From: Delftia acidovorans
Lineage (GTDB): Bacteria; Pseudomonadota; Gammaproteobacteria; Burkholderiales; Burkholderiaceae_C
NCBI GenBank assembly: GCA_031286585.1
Contig: JAITUC010000031.1
Location: 124,001 to 188,000, forward strand
Length of the DNA stretch: 64,000 nt
Reading direction: 5' to 3'
A program made the translations under genes and the position numbers. Below the pieces are notes generated by a model. The model worked only from the letters and a program-made list of their open reading frames with translations, was not told the DNA's origin and did no database searches. How positions within the stretch are numbered: position 1 is the stretch's first letter; every line of letters starts with the position of its first letter. Below are positions 10,308 through 19,016 of this stretch, piece after piece.

Positions 10308-13300
10308 GTTTGCCTCCCAGGCCTTCACGCTTCTTGGCGAACTTGACGCGCCGCAGCACGGCCAGGCGCAGCGCCGGCAGCAGCAGCAGCAGGAATATCG
10401 GCCCGATGAGCATGCCGCCCACCACGACCGTGGCCAGCGGGCGCTGCACTTCGCTGCCGATGCTGTGCGACATGGCCGCAGGCAGCAGGCCGATGCAGGC
10501 CGACAGCGCCGTCATGAGCAGCGGGCGCATGCGGCTGCGGTAGGCCTCCTCCATGGCCAGCAGGTGGTCATGGCCGTGGGCGCGCATTTCCTGGAAGTAC
10601 GACAGGATGAGAATGCCGTCCATGACCGAGACGCCCAGCAGCGATATGAAGCCGATCACGGCCGAGATGCTGAGCACCTGGCCCGTCACATACAGCGCCA
10701 GGATGCCGCCGAAGACGGTGAACGGCACGGAGGCCAGGGTCAGCAGGCAGTAGGTGAAGTTGTTGAACAGCGCGTACAGCAGGGCAAGAATCAGGACCAC
10801 CGCCACGGGAATGGCAATCATCATGCGGGCCTTGGCCTGCTGCAGGGCCTCGAACTCTCCGGCATAGACCAGCCGGTAGCCCTGGGGCAGGTGGATCTCC
10901 TGGCCCAGCCGGCGCTGCACTTCGGACACGGTACTGCCCAGGTCGCGGTCGCGCGCGCTGAACTTGATGGGGATGTAGCGCTCGTTGCTCTCGCGGTAGA
11001 TGTAGGTGGCGCCGGTGTCCAGTGTGATGGTGGCCACGTCCTCCAGCGGGATGTACGAGGTGCTGCCCCCCGCCGTGGTGTAGCCCACGCGCAGGGCCCG
11101 CACGGCTTCGGGCGTGGAGCGGGCGTTCTGTGAGAAGCGCACGGTCAGCGCGAAGCGGCGGTCGTCCTCCAGCACCGTGGTCGCCTCCACGCCGCCGAGC
11201 GACGCCTGGATGGCGCTGGCCACGTCCCCCGTGTTGAGCCCGTAGCGTGCGGCCCTGGCGCGGTCGATCTGGATGTTCATGTTGGGCTGACCGAGGATGT
11301 GGAAGACCCCGAGGTCGGCCACGCCGTCGATGTGCGACATCACCTCGTAGACCTGGCCGGCCAGCTTTTCGAGGGTGGCGAGGTCGGGGCCGACGATCTT
11401 GACCGAGTTGGCCCCCTTCACGCCCGACAGGCCTTCCTGGACGTTGTCCTGGATGTACTGCGAGAAGTTGAAGCTGACGCCCGGGAATTCGGCCTCGAAG
11501 CGGCCCTGCAGTTCGCGCACCAGACGCTCCTTGGTCATGCCGGGGCGCCATTTGTCGAAAGGCTGCAGCGGCGCGAACAGCTCCACGTTGTTGAAGCCGG
11601 AGGCGTCGCTGCCGTCGTCGGGACGGCCGTGCTGCGACACCACGGTGATGACTTCGGGATATTCCTTGATCATCTGCCGCATGCGGTTGGCCTTGTCGCG
11701 GCCGGCCTCCAGCGAGATCGTGGGCGGCATGGAGGCGCGTATCCACAGGTTGCCTTCCTCCAGGGCAGGCAGGAACTCGCTGCCCAGGCGGCTGGCCATG
11801 AACCCGCCTGCCACCAGGGCCAGCAGGCCCATGACGAGGACTGCACGCACGTTGTGCAGCACCCAGTGCAGGGCGGGGCGATAGGCGCGCTGGATGGCAT
11901 GGACGATGAATGTTTCCTTTTCCTCCACCTTGGCCGGCAGCAGGTAGCTGGCCAGCACGGGCGTGATGGTGAAGGTGGCCAGCAGCGCCCCGGCCAGGGC
12001 GTAGCCGTAGGTGCGCGCCATGGGGCCGAAGATCTGCCCCTCCACGCCCTGCATGGCAAACAGCGGCGTGAAGGCGGCGATGGTGATGAAGGTGGAGAAC
12101 AACACCGAGCTGTCCACCTGGGTGGCGCTCAGGTAGATCATGCGCAGCCGCGAGGTCCATCCCTTGCCGGGGCTGGTGCGAGCGCCGTCCGGCCCCTGGG
12201 CCATGGCGCGCAGCATGGAGGCGCGGATGGGCGTGGGCCGCTGGAAGTTGCGGAAGATGTTCTCGACCAGGATCACCGCCGCATCGACGATGATCCCGAA
12301 GTCCACCGCCCCGAGCGAAAGCAGGTTGGCCGATTCCCCCGTGATCACCAGCATCATGATGCTGAAGAACAGCGCGAACGGAATGTTCACGCTCACGATC
12401 ACGGCGCTGCGCAGGTCGCCCAGGAAGATCCACTGGATGAGGAACACCAGCAGGCAGCCGAAGATGAGGTTGTGCAGCACGGTGTGCGTGGTCACGTTCA
12501 CCAGCACGGCGCGGTCGTAGTAGGGCTCCAGCCTGACGCCGGCCGGCAGCGAGCCATCGGCGTTGATCTTTTCCACGGCGGCCTTCACGCGCCCGATCAC
12601 GTCGCTGGTGTGCAGCGTGCGGTTCATGATGACCACGCCCGTGACCACATCGTTCTGCAGATCGCGGCCGGCCTCGCCCAGGCGCGGCACCGTGCCTTCG
12701 ACGATGCGCGCCACATCCTTGACCTGCGTGGGAAGGCCATTCTTCTGGCCCACGACGATGTTGGCGACATCGTCGACATTGCGCACCAGGCCCAGGCCAC
12801 GGATGTTGACCGACTGGTCGCCTACGCTGATGGCGCGGCCGCCCACGTTGAGGTTGGCGTTGCCTATGGCCTCGATCAGGTTGCGCAGCGTCACTCCGTG
12901 CGCTTCCAGGCGCTTGGGATCGGCCTCGACGTGGTATTCCTTGGTGGTCCCGCCCCAGGTCACGACCTGCACCACGCCGGGCACGGTGAGCAGGCGGCGC
13001 TGAATCACCCAGTCCTGCAGGGTGCGCAGGTCGGTGAGGCTGTAGGTGGACGGGCCCTTGACCTGATAGCGCAGGATTTCGCCGACCAGGCTGGAGGCCT
13101 GGATCTGCGGCTGCACGCCCCCGGGCAGGTTCACATTGGCCTGCAGGTTGTTGGCGATCTGGGTCAGTGCGAAGTAGTAGTCCGTGCCGTACTTGAAGGT
13201 CACACGCACGAAGGACAGGCCGTAGAACGAGGTCGAGCGGATGTTCTCCACATCGGGCGTGGTCGCCAGGCCCACTTCCATGGGGCGGGTGTAGTAGCGC

Positions 13301-13485
13301 TCCATCTCCTCGGAGGACATGCCGGGCACCTGGGCCGTGATTTCAATGATCACGGGGGCGGGGTTGGGATAGGCCTCGACATTGAGCTTGGCGAAGGCCA
13401 GCAGACCCAGGCCGAGGAAGGCCAGCAGGGCCAGCAGGACGATGGGCCGGCGCGAAAGCACGAAGGCCAGCAAGGATCGGAACAC
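10294..13485 (-). CDS. Heavy-metal-type RND efflux pump (CzcA/CusA family)
   Basis: The 1063-residue inner-membrane proton/substrate antiporter has twelve predicted helices and two large periplasmic loops. The TM4 signature DFGIIVD followed by VEN has acidic residues at about D395, D401 and E408, with the 6- and 7-residue spacing of CzcA-type proton-relay residues. This places it in the HME (metal) rather than HAE (drug) branch. The metal is not certain: the residue after the second Asp is Ala where CzcA has Gly. The GTG start has a strong AAGGAGG 5 nt upstream; upstream in-frame residues overlap the adaptor gene. It overlaps the channel gene and follows the adaptor by 10 nt. Confidence 0.88.
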   Translation of the reverse strand: MFRSLLAFVLSRRPIVLLALLAFLGLGLLAFAKLNVEAYPNPAPVIIEITAQVPGMSSEEMERYYTRPMEVGLATTPDVENIRSTSFYGLSFVRVTFKYGTDYYFALTQIANNLQANVNLPGGVQPQIQASSLVGEILRYQVKGPSTYSLTDLRTLQDWVIQRRLLTVPGVVQVVTWGGTTKEYHVEADPKRLEAHGVTLRNLIEAIGNANLNVGGRAISVGDQSVNIRGLGLVRNVDDVANIVVGQKNGLPTQVKDVARIVEGTVPRLGEAGRDLQNDVVTGVVIMNRTLHTSDVIGRVKAAVEKINADGSLPAGVRLEPYYDRAVLVNVTTHTVLHNLIFGCLLVFLIQWIFLGDLRSAVIVSVNIPFALFFSIMMLVITGESANLLSLGAVDFGIIVDAAVILVENIFRNFQRPTPIRASMLRAMAQGPDGARTSPGKGWTSRLRMIYLSATQVDSSVLFSTFITIAAFTPLFAMQGVEGQIFGPMARTYGYALAGALLATFTITPVLASYLLPAKVEEKETFIVHAIQRAYRPALHWVLHNVRAVLVMGLLALVAGGFMASRLGSEFLPALEEGNLWIRASMPPTISLEAGRDKANRMRQMIKEYPEVITVVSQHGRPDDGSDASGFNNVELFAPLQPFDKWRPGMTKERLVRELQGRFEAEFPGVSFNFSQYIQDNVQEGLSGVKGANSVKIVGPDLATLEKLAGQVYEVMSHIDGVADLGVFHILGQPNMNIQIDRARAARYGLNTGDVASAIQASLGGVEATTVLEDDRRFALTVRFSQNARSTPEAVRALRVGYTTAGGSTSYIPLEDVATITLDTGATYIYRESNERYIPIKFSARDRDLGSTVSEVQRRLGQEIHLPQGYRLVYAGEFEALQQAKARMMIAIPVAVVLILALLYALFNNFTYCLLTLASVPFTVFGGILALYVTGQVLSISAVIGFISLLGVSVMDGILILSYFQEMRAHGHDHLLAMEEAYRSRMRPLLMTALSACIGLLPAAMSHSIGSEVQRPLATVVVGGMLIGPIFLLLLLPALRLAVLRRVKFAKKREGLGGKRVHA

Positions 13486-13495
13486 GGCGGCCTCC

Positions 13496-14734
13496 TTACT
13501 GTGCGTCGGTTTCGTAGAGGCCGCTGAGGAACAGCGCATTGCGGCGTGCGATGCGCTCGTTGCCGCTCAGGCCGTCCGTGATCTGCACCAGGCCGTCGGA
13601 GGTCTGCCCGCGCACGACCTTGCGGCGCTCGAAGCGCGGCCCCTTCTCGTCGCTGTCCGAGGCGACCCACACCACGTCGGCGCCGCTGCCCTCGCGCACC
13701 ACGGCTTCGGCGGGCACGGCCACCGAGGTCTGCGGGGCTGCGACGGTGATGCTGAAGTCGGCCGTCATCTGCGGGCGCAGTTCGCGCCGCGGGTCGGCCA
13801 CTTCGGCGCGCACCACGAGGCGCCGGCTGTCGGCGTCCACGCTGTCGCCCACATAGGACACCTTGCCCTCGAACACCTTGCCGGGCCAGGCCTGCACGCG
13901 CACCTGTACCGGCTGGCCCGTGCGGTAGGCGCTGAATTGCGACTCCGGCACGCTGGCCACCATCCACAGCGTGCGCAGGTCCGAGACGGTGACGGGGGCC
14001 GGGTCGCTGCCGGGCTGCACCAGCAGCCCGGGCTGGGCCGAGCGCGCGGTGACGCGCCCGTCCATGGGGCTTTTCACGGCGACTTCCTTGCCGACCTGGC
14101 GTTCGCGCTCGATGCGCGCGATTTCCGCATCGCCCAGGTCGAACAGGCGCAGGCTCTGGCGCGCGGCGTCGTGGGCGGCCTGGGCTGTTTGCTGGTCGGC
14201 CTGGGCCTGCTGCAGTTCCTTTTGCGGGATGCTGTTTTCCTGCGCAAGCGCTTCGGCGCGGCGCAGCGTTTCGTTGGCCGAGCGCAGCGTGGCCGCGCTG
14301 GAGATCAGCGCCGATGCGGCCTGGGCCATCTCGGGCACGGCCACCGTGTACAGCGTCTGGCCGGCCTTCACGTCATCGCCGGCCTTGACCAGCACCTGCA
14401 CGATGCGGCCCTGCTGGGCGGAGTACACGCGCGTGGTGCGGTCCTGGTTGAAGTCGATGATGCCTATGGTGCTGCGCAGGTTCTCGAACTGGCGCTCCTG
14501 CGGCGTGCCCACGTCCAGCGCGGCGGCCTGGTCCGGTGCCACGCGCACCACGTCGGCCTGGACCTTGCCTGCCACCGACGGGGGCGGGTCTTCGGTCTCG
14601 GCACTCGCGCGATGCGGGCCCATTGTCCATATGCCGATGGCTGCGGCGGCGCAGGCGGCGGCCACGGCCACCCAGATCAGGGCGCGCGAGCGGGTCGGTG
14701 CCGTTGCCGGTGGGGATTGTTGTTCAGCTGCCAT
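13496..14734 (-). CDS. RND efflux periplasmic adaptor (CzcB family membrane-fusion protein)
   Basis: The 412-residue protein has an N-terminal membrane anchor (about residues 18-40). Next comes a lipoyl half-domain (YSAQQGRIVQVLVKAGDDVKAGQTL), an alpha-hairpin with Gln/Ala-rich heptads, the second lipoyl half (VKSPMDGRVTARSAQPG), and beta-barrel and membrane-proximal domains. It bridges the RND pump and the outer-membrane channel. No extra metal-binding domain rich in His or Met was seen. It lies 88 nt downstream of the histidine kinase and 10 nt upstream of the pump, within a five-gene operon. Confidence 0.88.
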   Translation of the reverse strand: MAAEQQSPPATAPTRSRALIWVAVAAACAAAAIGIWTMGPHRASAETEDPPPSVAGKVQADVVRVAPDQAAALDVGTPQERQFENLRSTIGIIDFNQDRTTRVYSAQQGRIVQVLVKAGDDVKAGQTLYTVAVPEMAQAASALISSAATLRSANETLRRAEALAQENSIPQKELQQAQADQQTAQAAHDAARQSLRLFDLGDAEIARIERERQVGKEVAVKSPMDGRVTARSAQPGLLVQPGSDPAPVTVSDLRTLWMVASVPESQFSAYRTGQPVQVRVQAWPGKVFEGKVSYVGDSVDADSRRLVVRAEVADPRRELRPQMTADFSITVAAPQTSVAVPAEAVVREGSGADVVWVASDSDEKGPRFERRKVVRGQTSDGLVQITDGLSGNERIARRNALFLSGLYETDAQ

Positions 14735-14822
14735 GGGACCACGTTCCTTGCTGGTTGCATGCAGGGCGGCCCACTCCCAGCGGGCCTGGCCGTGCTGTGC
14801 GGCAGTCTAGGCAGCCCAGGCT

Positions 14823-16298
14823 TTAAGTTAGCTTTACGTCGGCCAAGCTGGGGCCGTGCTGGCGTGGCAGTTCGATCTGGATGCAGGTTCCCCTGTTGCC
14901 GGAGCCGCTGTGCACGGCCAGCCGGCCGCCCATGCGCTGGACCACGCGCAGGGCGATGGACAGGCCCAGGCCCGAGCCTTCAGGCTGGCCATGGTCTCCG
15001 CGCCAAAAGGGCAGCAGCATCTGCGCACGGGTCTGCGCATCCAGCGCGGGGCCGTCGTCGCTGACCTGGATGCGGACCAGGTCCTCGTGCGCATGCACCC
15101 GGGTTTGCACGGCGACATGCGGGCCGCCATAGCGCAGCGCGTTGTCCACCAGGTTGGAGACCACTTCGCCCAGCAGGGTGGGCGAGCCGCGCACGGTGCT
15201 GGCGTCGCCTGTCGCGGCCGGGTCCGGCCCCTCGACCTGGAGCGAGCGGCCGGCAGCGTCGGCACGGTCCTGCCAGCGCAGGGCCGCCTGCCGGGCAACC
15301 TGCGCCGCGTCGAAGAGCTGGTCCTCGACCACGGACTCTTCCTCGGCGCGCGCATAGGCCAGCAACTGGCGCACCATGCGTGCGCCGCGTGCCGCGACTT
15401 CGTCGAGATGGGCCAGCACTTCGGCATCCATGGGCTGCTGCGGGTCCGCATGCTGGGTGCGGCGCATGTCGCCCACCAGCAGGCGGATGCCGGCCATGGG
15501 GGTCTGCAACTGGTGCGCCGCGTCGGCGACGAAGCGGCGCTGCTCGTCCACCGAGGCCTTCAGGCGCAGCAGCAGCGCATTGGTGTGCGCCACCAGGTCG
15601 CGCAATTCCTCGGGCACGTCTTCCACGGCCAGCGGGGACAGGTCGGTTTCGCCGTGCTGCACGACCAGGGCGCTGACGCGGCGCGTGGGCGCCAGGCCGC
15701 GGCGTACGCCGTGGAAGACCAGGGGCAGGATGATGAAGCCGGCCAGCCCTGCGGGCAGGAAGATGGCCGTGGCAATCTGGTCCTTGACCTGGCGCCGCTT
15801 GGTCTTGGACTCGGCCACCACCACCCAGACGGGCTCGCCGCCGCCCTGGGGTCGCACCAGCAGCGCCACGGCGCGCAGGGAAGCGCCCGACGCCGCGTGG
15901 TAGCCGAAGAAGACAGGATTGCCGTCGGCCGCAGGCTCCTGCGCCAGCGTGGGCGGCAGGGGAAGGCTGCCAATGAGCGGCCTGCCGGAGGCCGTGACCA
16001 CTCCGTAGTGATTCTGCGACAGCGAGTCGAAGACCAGGGCGTCGGCCATCTCGCGGCTGGCGTCGAAATGGGCCTGTCCCTCATTCCAGCGCAGTTGCGC
16101 CGCCAGGGCGCGCGCGTCGTCGGCCAGCAGTCGGTCGAAGGCGTCGCTGGTGCTGCGCCCCGCCAGCCAGTAGGCGGCGCCGGTGGCAATGCAAAAGGAC
16201 ACCACCCACAGGGCGGCGATGGGCATGAGCAGCTGGCGGCTCAGGCTCAGGCGCAGCCAGCGCCTCCAGCCCGGCAGGGAAGGGCTGGACTCGGTCAA
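14823..16298 (-). CDS. Sensor histidine kinase (TctE/QseC-like, 2CSK-N type)
   Basis: The 491-residue inner-membrane kinase has TM1 (about residues 22-45), a periplasmic sensor region of about 125 residues, TM2 (about 175-195), then HAMP-like, dimerisation/phosphoacceptor (AAHQLQTPM, His262) and HATPase domains (VDNALRYGG N-box; DDGPALD and GSGLGLSI G-boxes). The start is TTG at 16298, sharing bases with the response-regulator stop (TTGA). GGAGG lies 4 nt upstream, and the next ATG would remove part of TM1. It probably controls the efflux genes that follow on the same strand. Confidence 0.88.
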   Translation of the reverse strand: MTESSPSLPGWRRWLRLSLSRQLLMPIAALWVVSFCIATGAAYWLAGRSTSDAFDRLLADDARALAAQLRWNEGQAHFDASREMADALVFDSLSQNHYGVVTASGRPLIGSLPLPPTLAQEPAADGNPVFFGYHAASGASLRAVALLVRPQGGGEPVWVVVAESKTKRRQVKDQIATAIFLPAGLAGFIILPLVFHGVRRGLAPTRRVSALVVQHGETDLSPLAVEDVPEELRDLVAHTNALLLRLKASVDEQRRFVADAAHQLQTPMAGIRLLVGDMRRTQHADPQQPMDAEVLAHLDEVAARGARMVRQLLAYARAEEESVVEDQLFDAAQVARQAALRWQDRADAAGRSLQVEGPDPAATGDASTVRGSPTLLGEVVSNLVDNALRYGGPHVAVQTRVHAHEDLVRIQVSDDGPALDAQTRAQMLLPFWRGDHGQPEGSGLGLSIALRVVQRMGGRLAVHSGSGNRGTCIQIELPRQHGPSLADVKLT

Positions 16299-16960
16299 GC
16301 GGCCTCCAGCACGTAGCCTATGCCGCGCAGCGTGACGATGCGCACGCCCGCGCCAGCCAGCTTGCGGCGCAGCTTGAGGATGTAGATTTCCACCGCATTG
16401 GCGCTGAAGTTGGCCTCCCAGCTGGACATGGTCGAGATGATGCGGCTCTTGGGCACGGCCGCGCCGGGCGTGCTGATGAGCAGCTCCAGCAGGGCGGCCT
16501 CCCGGGGACTGAGTGCCAGACGCTCGCCGGCCAGGTACAGCTCGCGCGTGTCCGTGTTGAAGCTGAGCGCGCCCACCGCCAGCAGGTTGCTGGCGCCGCC
16601 ATGGCTGCGGCGGACAATGGCACGCACCCTGGCCACCAGCTCCTCGGGCTCGAAGGGCTTGGCCAGGTAGTCGTCGGCGCCTTCGTTGAGGCCCAGCAGG
16701 CGGTTCTGCAGTCCATCGTTGGCGGTGAGGATCAGCACGGCCAGGGCCTTGCGCTGCGCGCGCCAGGCACGCAGCACCTCGATGCCGGGGCGCCGAGGCA
16801 GGCCCAGGTCCAGCACGGCGATGTCGTAGTCCTCGGTGGCGGTGGCGGCCAGCGCGTACTCGCCATCGGTGACGGCATCGACCTGCCAGCCCTCGGCCTG
16901 CAGCCTGCGGCAGATGCCGAGCCTCAGGGCGGGATCATCTTCTACGACAAGAACGCGCAT
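16295..16960 (-). CDS. OmpR/PhoB-family response regulator
   Basis: The 221-residue DNA-binding regulator has an N-terminal receiver domain with acidic pocket EDD (residues 7-9), phospho-acceptor Asp51 in VLDLGLP, and Lys in YLAKPF. A C-terminal winged helix ends in TLRGIGYVLE. It is the partner of the overlapping kinase gene and the first gene of the operon RR-HK-adaptor-RND-channel. This order suggests that the efflux genes are autoregulated with their own two-component system. The divergent gene ilvD begins 172 nt away. TctD/QseB-type regulators are the closest general relatives. Confidence 0.9.
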   Translation of the reverse strand: MRVLVVEDDPALRLGICRRLQAEGWQVDAVTDGEYALAATATEDYDIAVLDLGLPRRPGIEVLRAWRAQRKALAVLILTANDGLQNRLLGLNEGADDYLAKPFEPEELVARVRAIVRRSHGGASNLLAVGALSFNTDTRELYLAGERLALSPREAALLELLISTPGAAVPKSRIISTMSSWEANFSANAVEIYILKLRRKLAGAGVRIVTLRGIGYVLEAA

Positions 16961-17132
16961 GGGGATAAAGGCGGTAGGAAGGGGAGCGCACGCGGGCCGC
17001 GTGCACCGGCGTCGGCGCAGCAGATGATAGCCATCTGGAGAGTGTGGTACATGCCTCGCCCCGGTGTGGGACATAATTGTCACCCCCGGGAGCCGACCCT
17101 GCCGGTTGCTCGCTATTTTTGACGATCCCACG

Positions 17133-18989
17133 ATGCCCACATACCGTTCCAAGACTTCCACCGGCGGCCGCAACATGGCTGGTGCGCGCGCCCTGTGGCG
17201 TGCCACCGGCATGAAGGATGGCGATTTCGACAAGCCCATCATCGCCATCGCCAACTCCTTCACGCAGTTCGTGCCCGGCCACGTCCACCTCAAGGACCTG
17301 GGCCAGCTGGTGGCGCGCGAGATCGAGGCCGCAGGCGGCGTGGCCAAGGAATTCAACACCATCGCCGTGGACGACGGCATCGCCATGGGCCACGACGGCA
17401 TGCTGTACTCGCTGCCCAGCCGCGACATCATCGCGGACTCGGTGGAGTACATGGTCAACGCCCACTGCGCCGACGCGCTGGTGTGCATCTCCAACTGCGA
17501 CAAGATCACCCCCGGCATGCTGATGGCCGCCATGCGGCTGAACATTCCGGTGATCTTCGTCTCCGGCGGCCCCATGGAAGCGGGCAAGACCAAGCTGGCC
17601 AATCCCAGCACGCACAAGCTGGAGTTCAAGAAGCTGGACCTGGTCGATGCCATGGTGATCGCGGCCGACTCCAACTACACCGACGAGCAGGTCGCCCAGG
17701 TCGAGCGATCGGCCTGCCCGACCTGCGGTTCCTGCTCGGGCATGTTCACCGCCAACTCCATGAACTGCCTGACCGAGGCGCTGGGCCTGTCCCTGCCCGG
17801 CAACGGCACGGTGCTGGCCACGCATGCCGACCGCGAGGAACTGTTCAAGCGCGCCGGCCGCCGCATCGTCGAGCTGGCCCGCGAGTACTACGAACAGGAA
17901 GACGCCTCCGTGCTGCCGCGCTCCGTGGGCTTCAAGGCCTTCGAGAACGCGATGACGCTGGACATCGCCATGGGCGGCTCCACCAACACCATCCTGCACC
18001 TGCTGGCCATTGCCCGTGAAGCCGAGATCGACTTCACCATGGCCGACATCGACCGCCTCTCGCGCTCCGTGCCCCAGCTGTGCAAGGTGGCGCCCAACAC
18101 GCAGAAGTACCACATCGAGGACGTGCACCGCGCCGGCGGCATCTTCGCCATCCTCGGCGAGCTGGCCCGCGCCGGCAAGCTGCACACCGACGTGCCCACC
18201 GTGCACGCCAAGACCCTGGGCGAAGGCCTGGCGCAGTGGGACGTCACCACCACCCAGGACGAGGCCGTCAGGCACTTCTACCTGGCAGGCCCGGCCGGCA
18301 TTCCCACCCAGGTGGCCTTCAGCCAGAACACGCGCTGGCCCAGCCTGGACCTGGACCGCGCAGAAGGCTGCATCCGTTCCTACGAGCACGCCTTCTCCAA
18401 GGAAGGCGGCCTGGCCGTGCTGACGGGCAACATCGCCCTGGACGGCTGCGTGGTCAAGTCGGCCGGCGTGGACGAAAGCATCCACGTTTTCGAGGGCACG
18501 GCTCACGTGACCGAGTCGCAGGACGAGGCCGTGCAGAACATCCTGGACGACAAGGTCAAGGCCGGCGACATCGTCGTCGTGCGCTATGAAGGCCCCAAGG
18601 GCGGCCCCGGCATGCAGGAAATGCTCTACCCGACCAGCTACATCAAGTCCAAGGGCCTGGGCAAGGCCTGCGCACTGCTGACCGACGGACGCTTCTCGGG
18701 CGGCACCTCGGGCCTGTCCATCGGCCACTGCTCGCCCGAGGCGGCCGCTGGCGGTGCGATCGGCCTGGTGCGCAACGGCGACCGCATCCGCATCGACATT
18801 CCCAACCGCAGCATCAACGTGCTGGTCTCCGACGAGGAATTGGCCCGCCGCCGTGCCGAGCAGGATGCCAAGGGCTGGAAGCCCGCCCAGCCGCGCCCGC
18901 GCAAGGTCTCGGCCGCGCTCAAGGCCTATGCCAAGCTGGTGATGTCGGCCGACAAGGGCGCCGTGCGCGACCTGTCGCTGCTGGACTGA
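17133..18989 (+). CDS. ilvD: Dihydroxy-acid dehydratase
   Basis: The 618-residue iron-sulfur enzyme dehydrates 2,3-dihydroxy-isovalerate and 2,3-dihydroxy-3-methylvalerate in valine and isoleucine synthesis. Cluster cysteines occur in [10 protein letters not shown] and [13 protein letters not shown]. The [12 protein letters not shown] region and the [16 protein letters not shown] motif are characteristic. Length equals the long-form (E. coli-like) enzyme. The ATG at 17133 begins the family N-terminus ([20 protein letters not shown]). No clear Shine-Dalgarno site precedes it. A possible -10 (CATAAT) lies at 17072-17077. Confidence 0.96.
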   Translation: MPTYRSKTSTGGRNMAGARALWRATGMKDGDFDKPIIAIANSFTQFVPGHVHLKDLGQLVAREIEAAGGVAKEFNTIAVDDGIAMGHDGMLYSLPSRDIIADSVEYMVNAHCADALVCISNCDKITPGMLMAAMRLNIPVIFVSGGPMEAGKTKLANPSTHKLEFKKLDLVDAMVIAADSNYTDEQVAQVERSACPTCGSCSGMFTANSMNCLTEALGLSLPGNGTVLATHADREELFKRAGRRIVELAREYYEQEDASVLPRSVGFKAFENAMTLDIAMGGSTNTILHLLAIAREAEIDFTMADIDRLSRSVPQLCKVAPNTQKYHIEDVHRAGGIFAILGELARAGKLHTDVPTVHAKTLGEGLAQWDVTTTQDEAVRHFYLAGPAGIPTQVAFSQNTRWPSLDLDRAEGCIRSYEHAFSKEGGLAVLTGNIALDGCVVKSAGVDESIHVFEGTAHVTESQDEAVQNILDDKVKAGDIVVVRYEGPKGGPGMQEMLYPTSYIKSKGLGKACALLTDGRFSGGTSGLSIGHCSPEAAAGGAIGLVRNGDRIRIDIPNRSINVLVSDEELARRRAEQDAKGWKPAQPRPRKVSAALKAYAKLVMSADKGAVRDLSLLD

Positions 18990-19016
18990 CGGATCCGGCC
19001 TGCCGGCAGCCGGGGA

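Noticed and set aside
11299..13527. A 742-codon plus-strand open frame opposite the RND pump gene, rich in Gly, His and Gln
   Set aside because: It is the antisense shadow of a clearly coding gene in high-GC DNA; composition is aberrant and no domain is seen. Similar long antisense frames (5377-7035, 16935-18728, 25884-28169, 29499-31436, 40341-42287) were rejected for the same reason.
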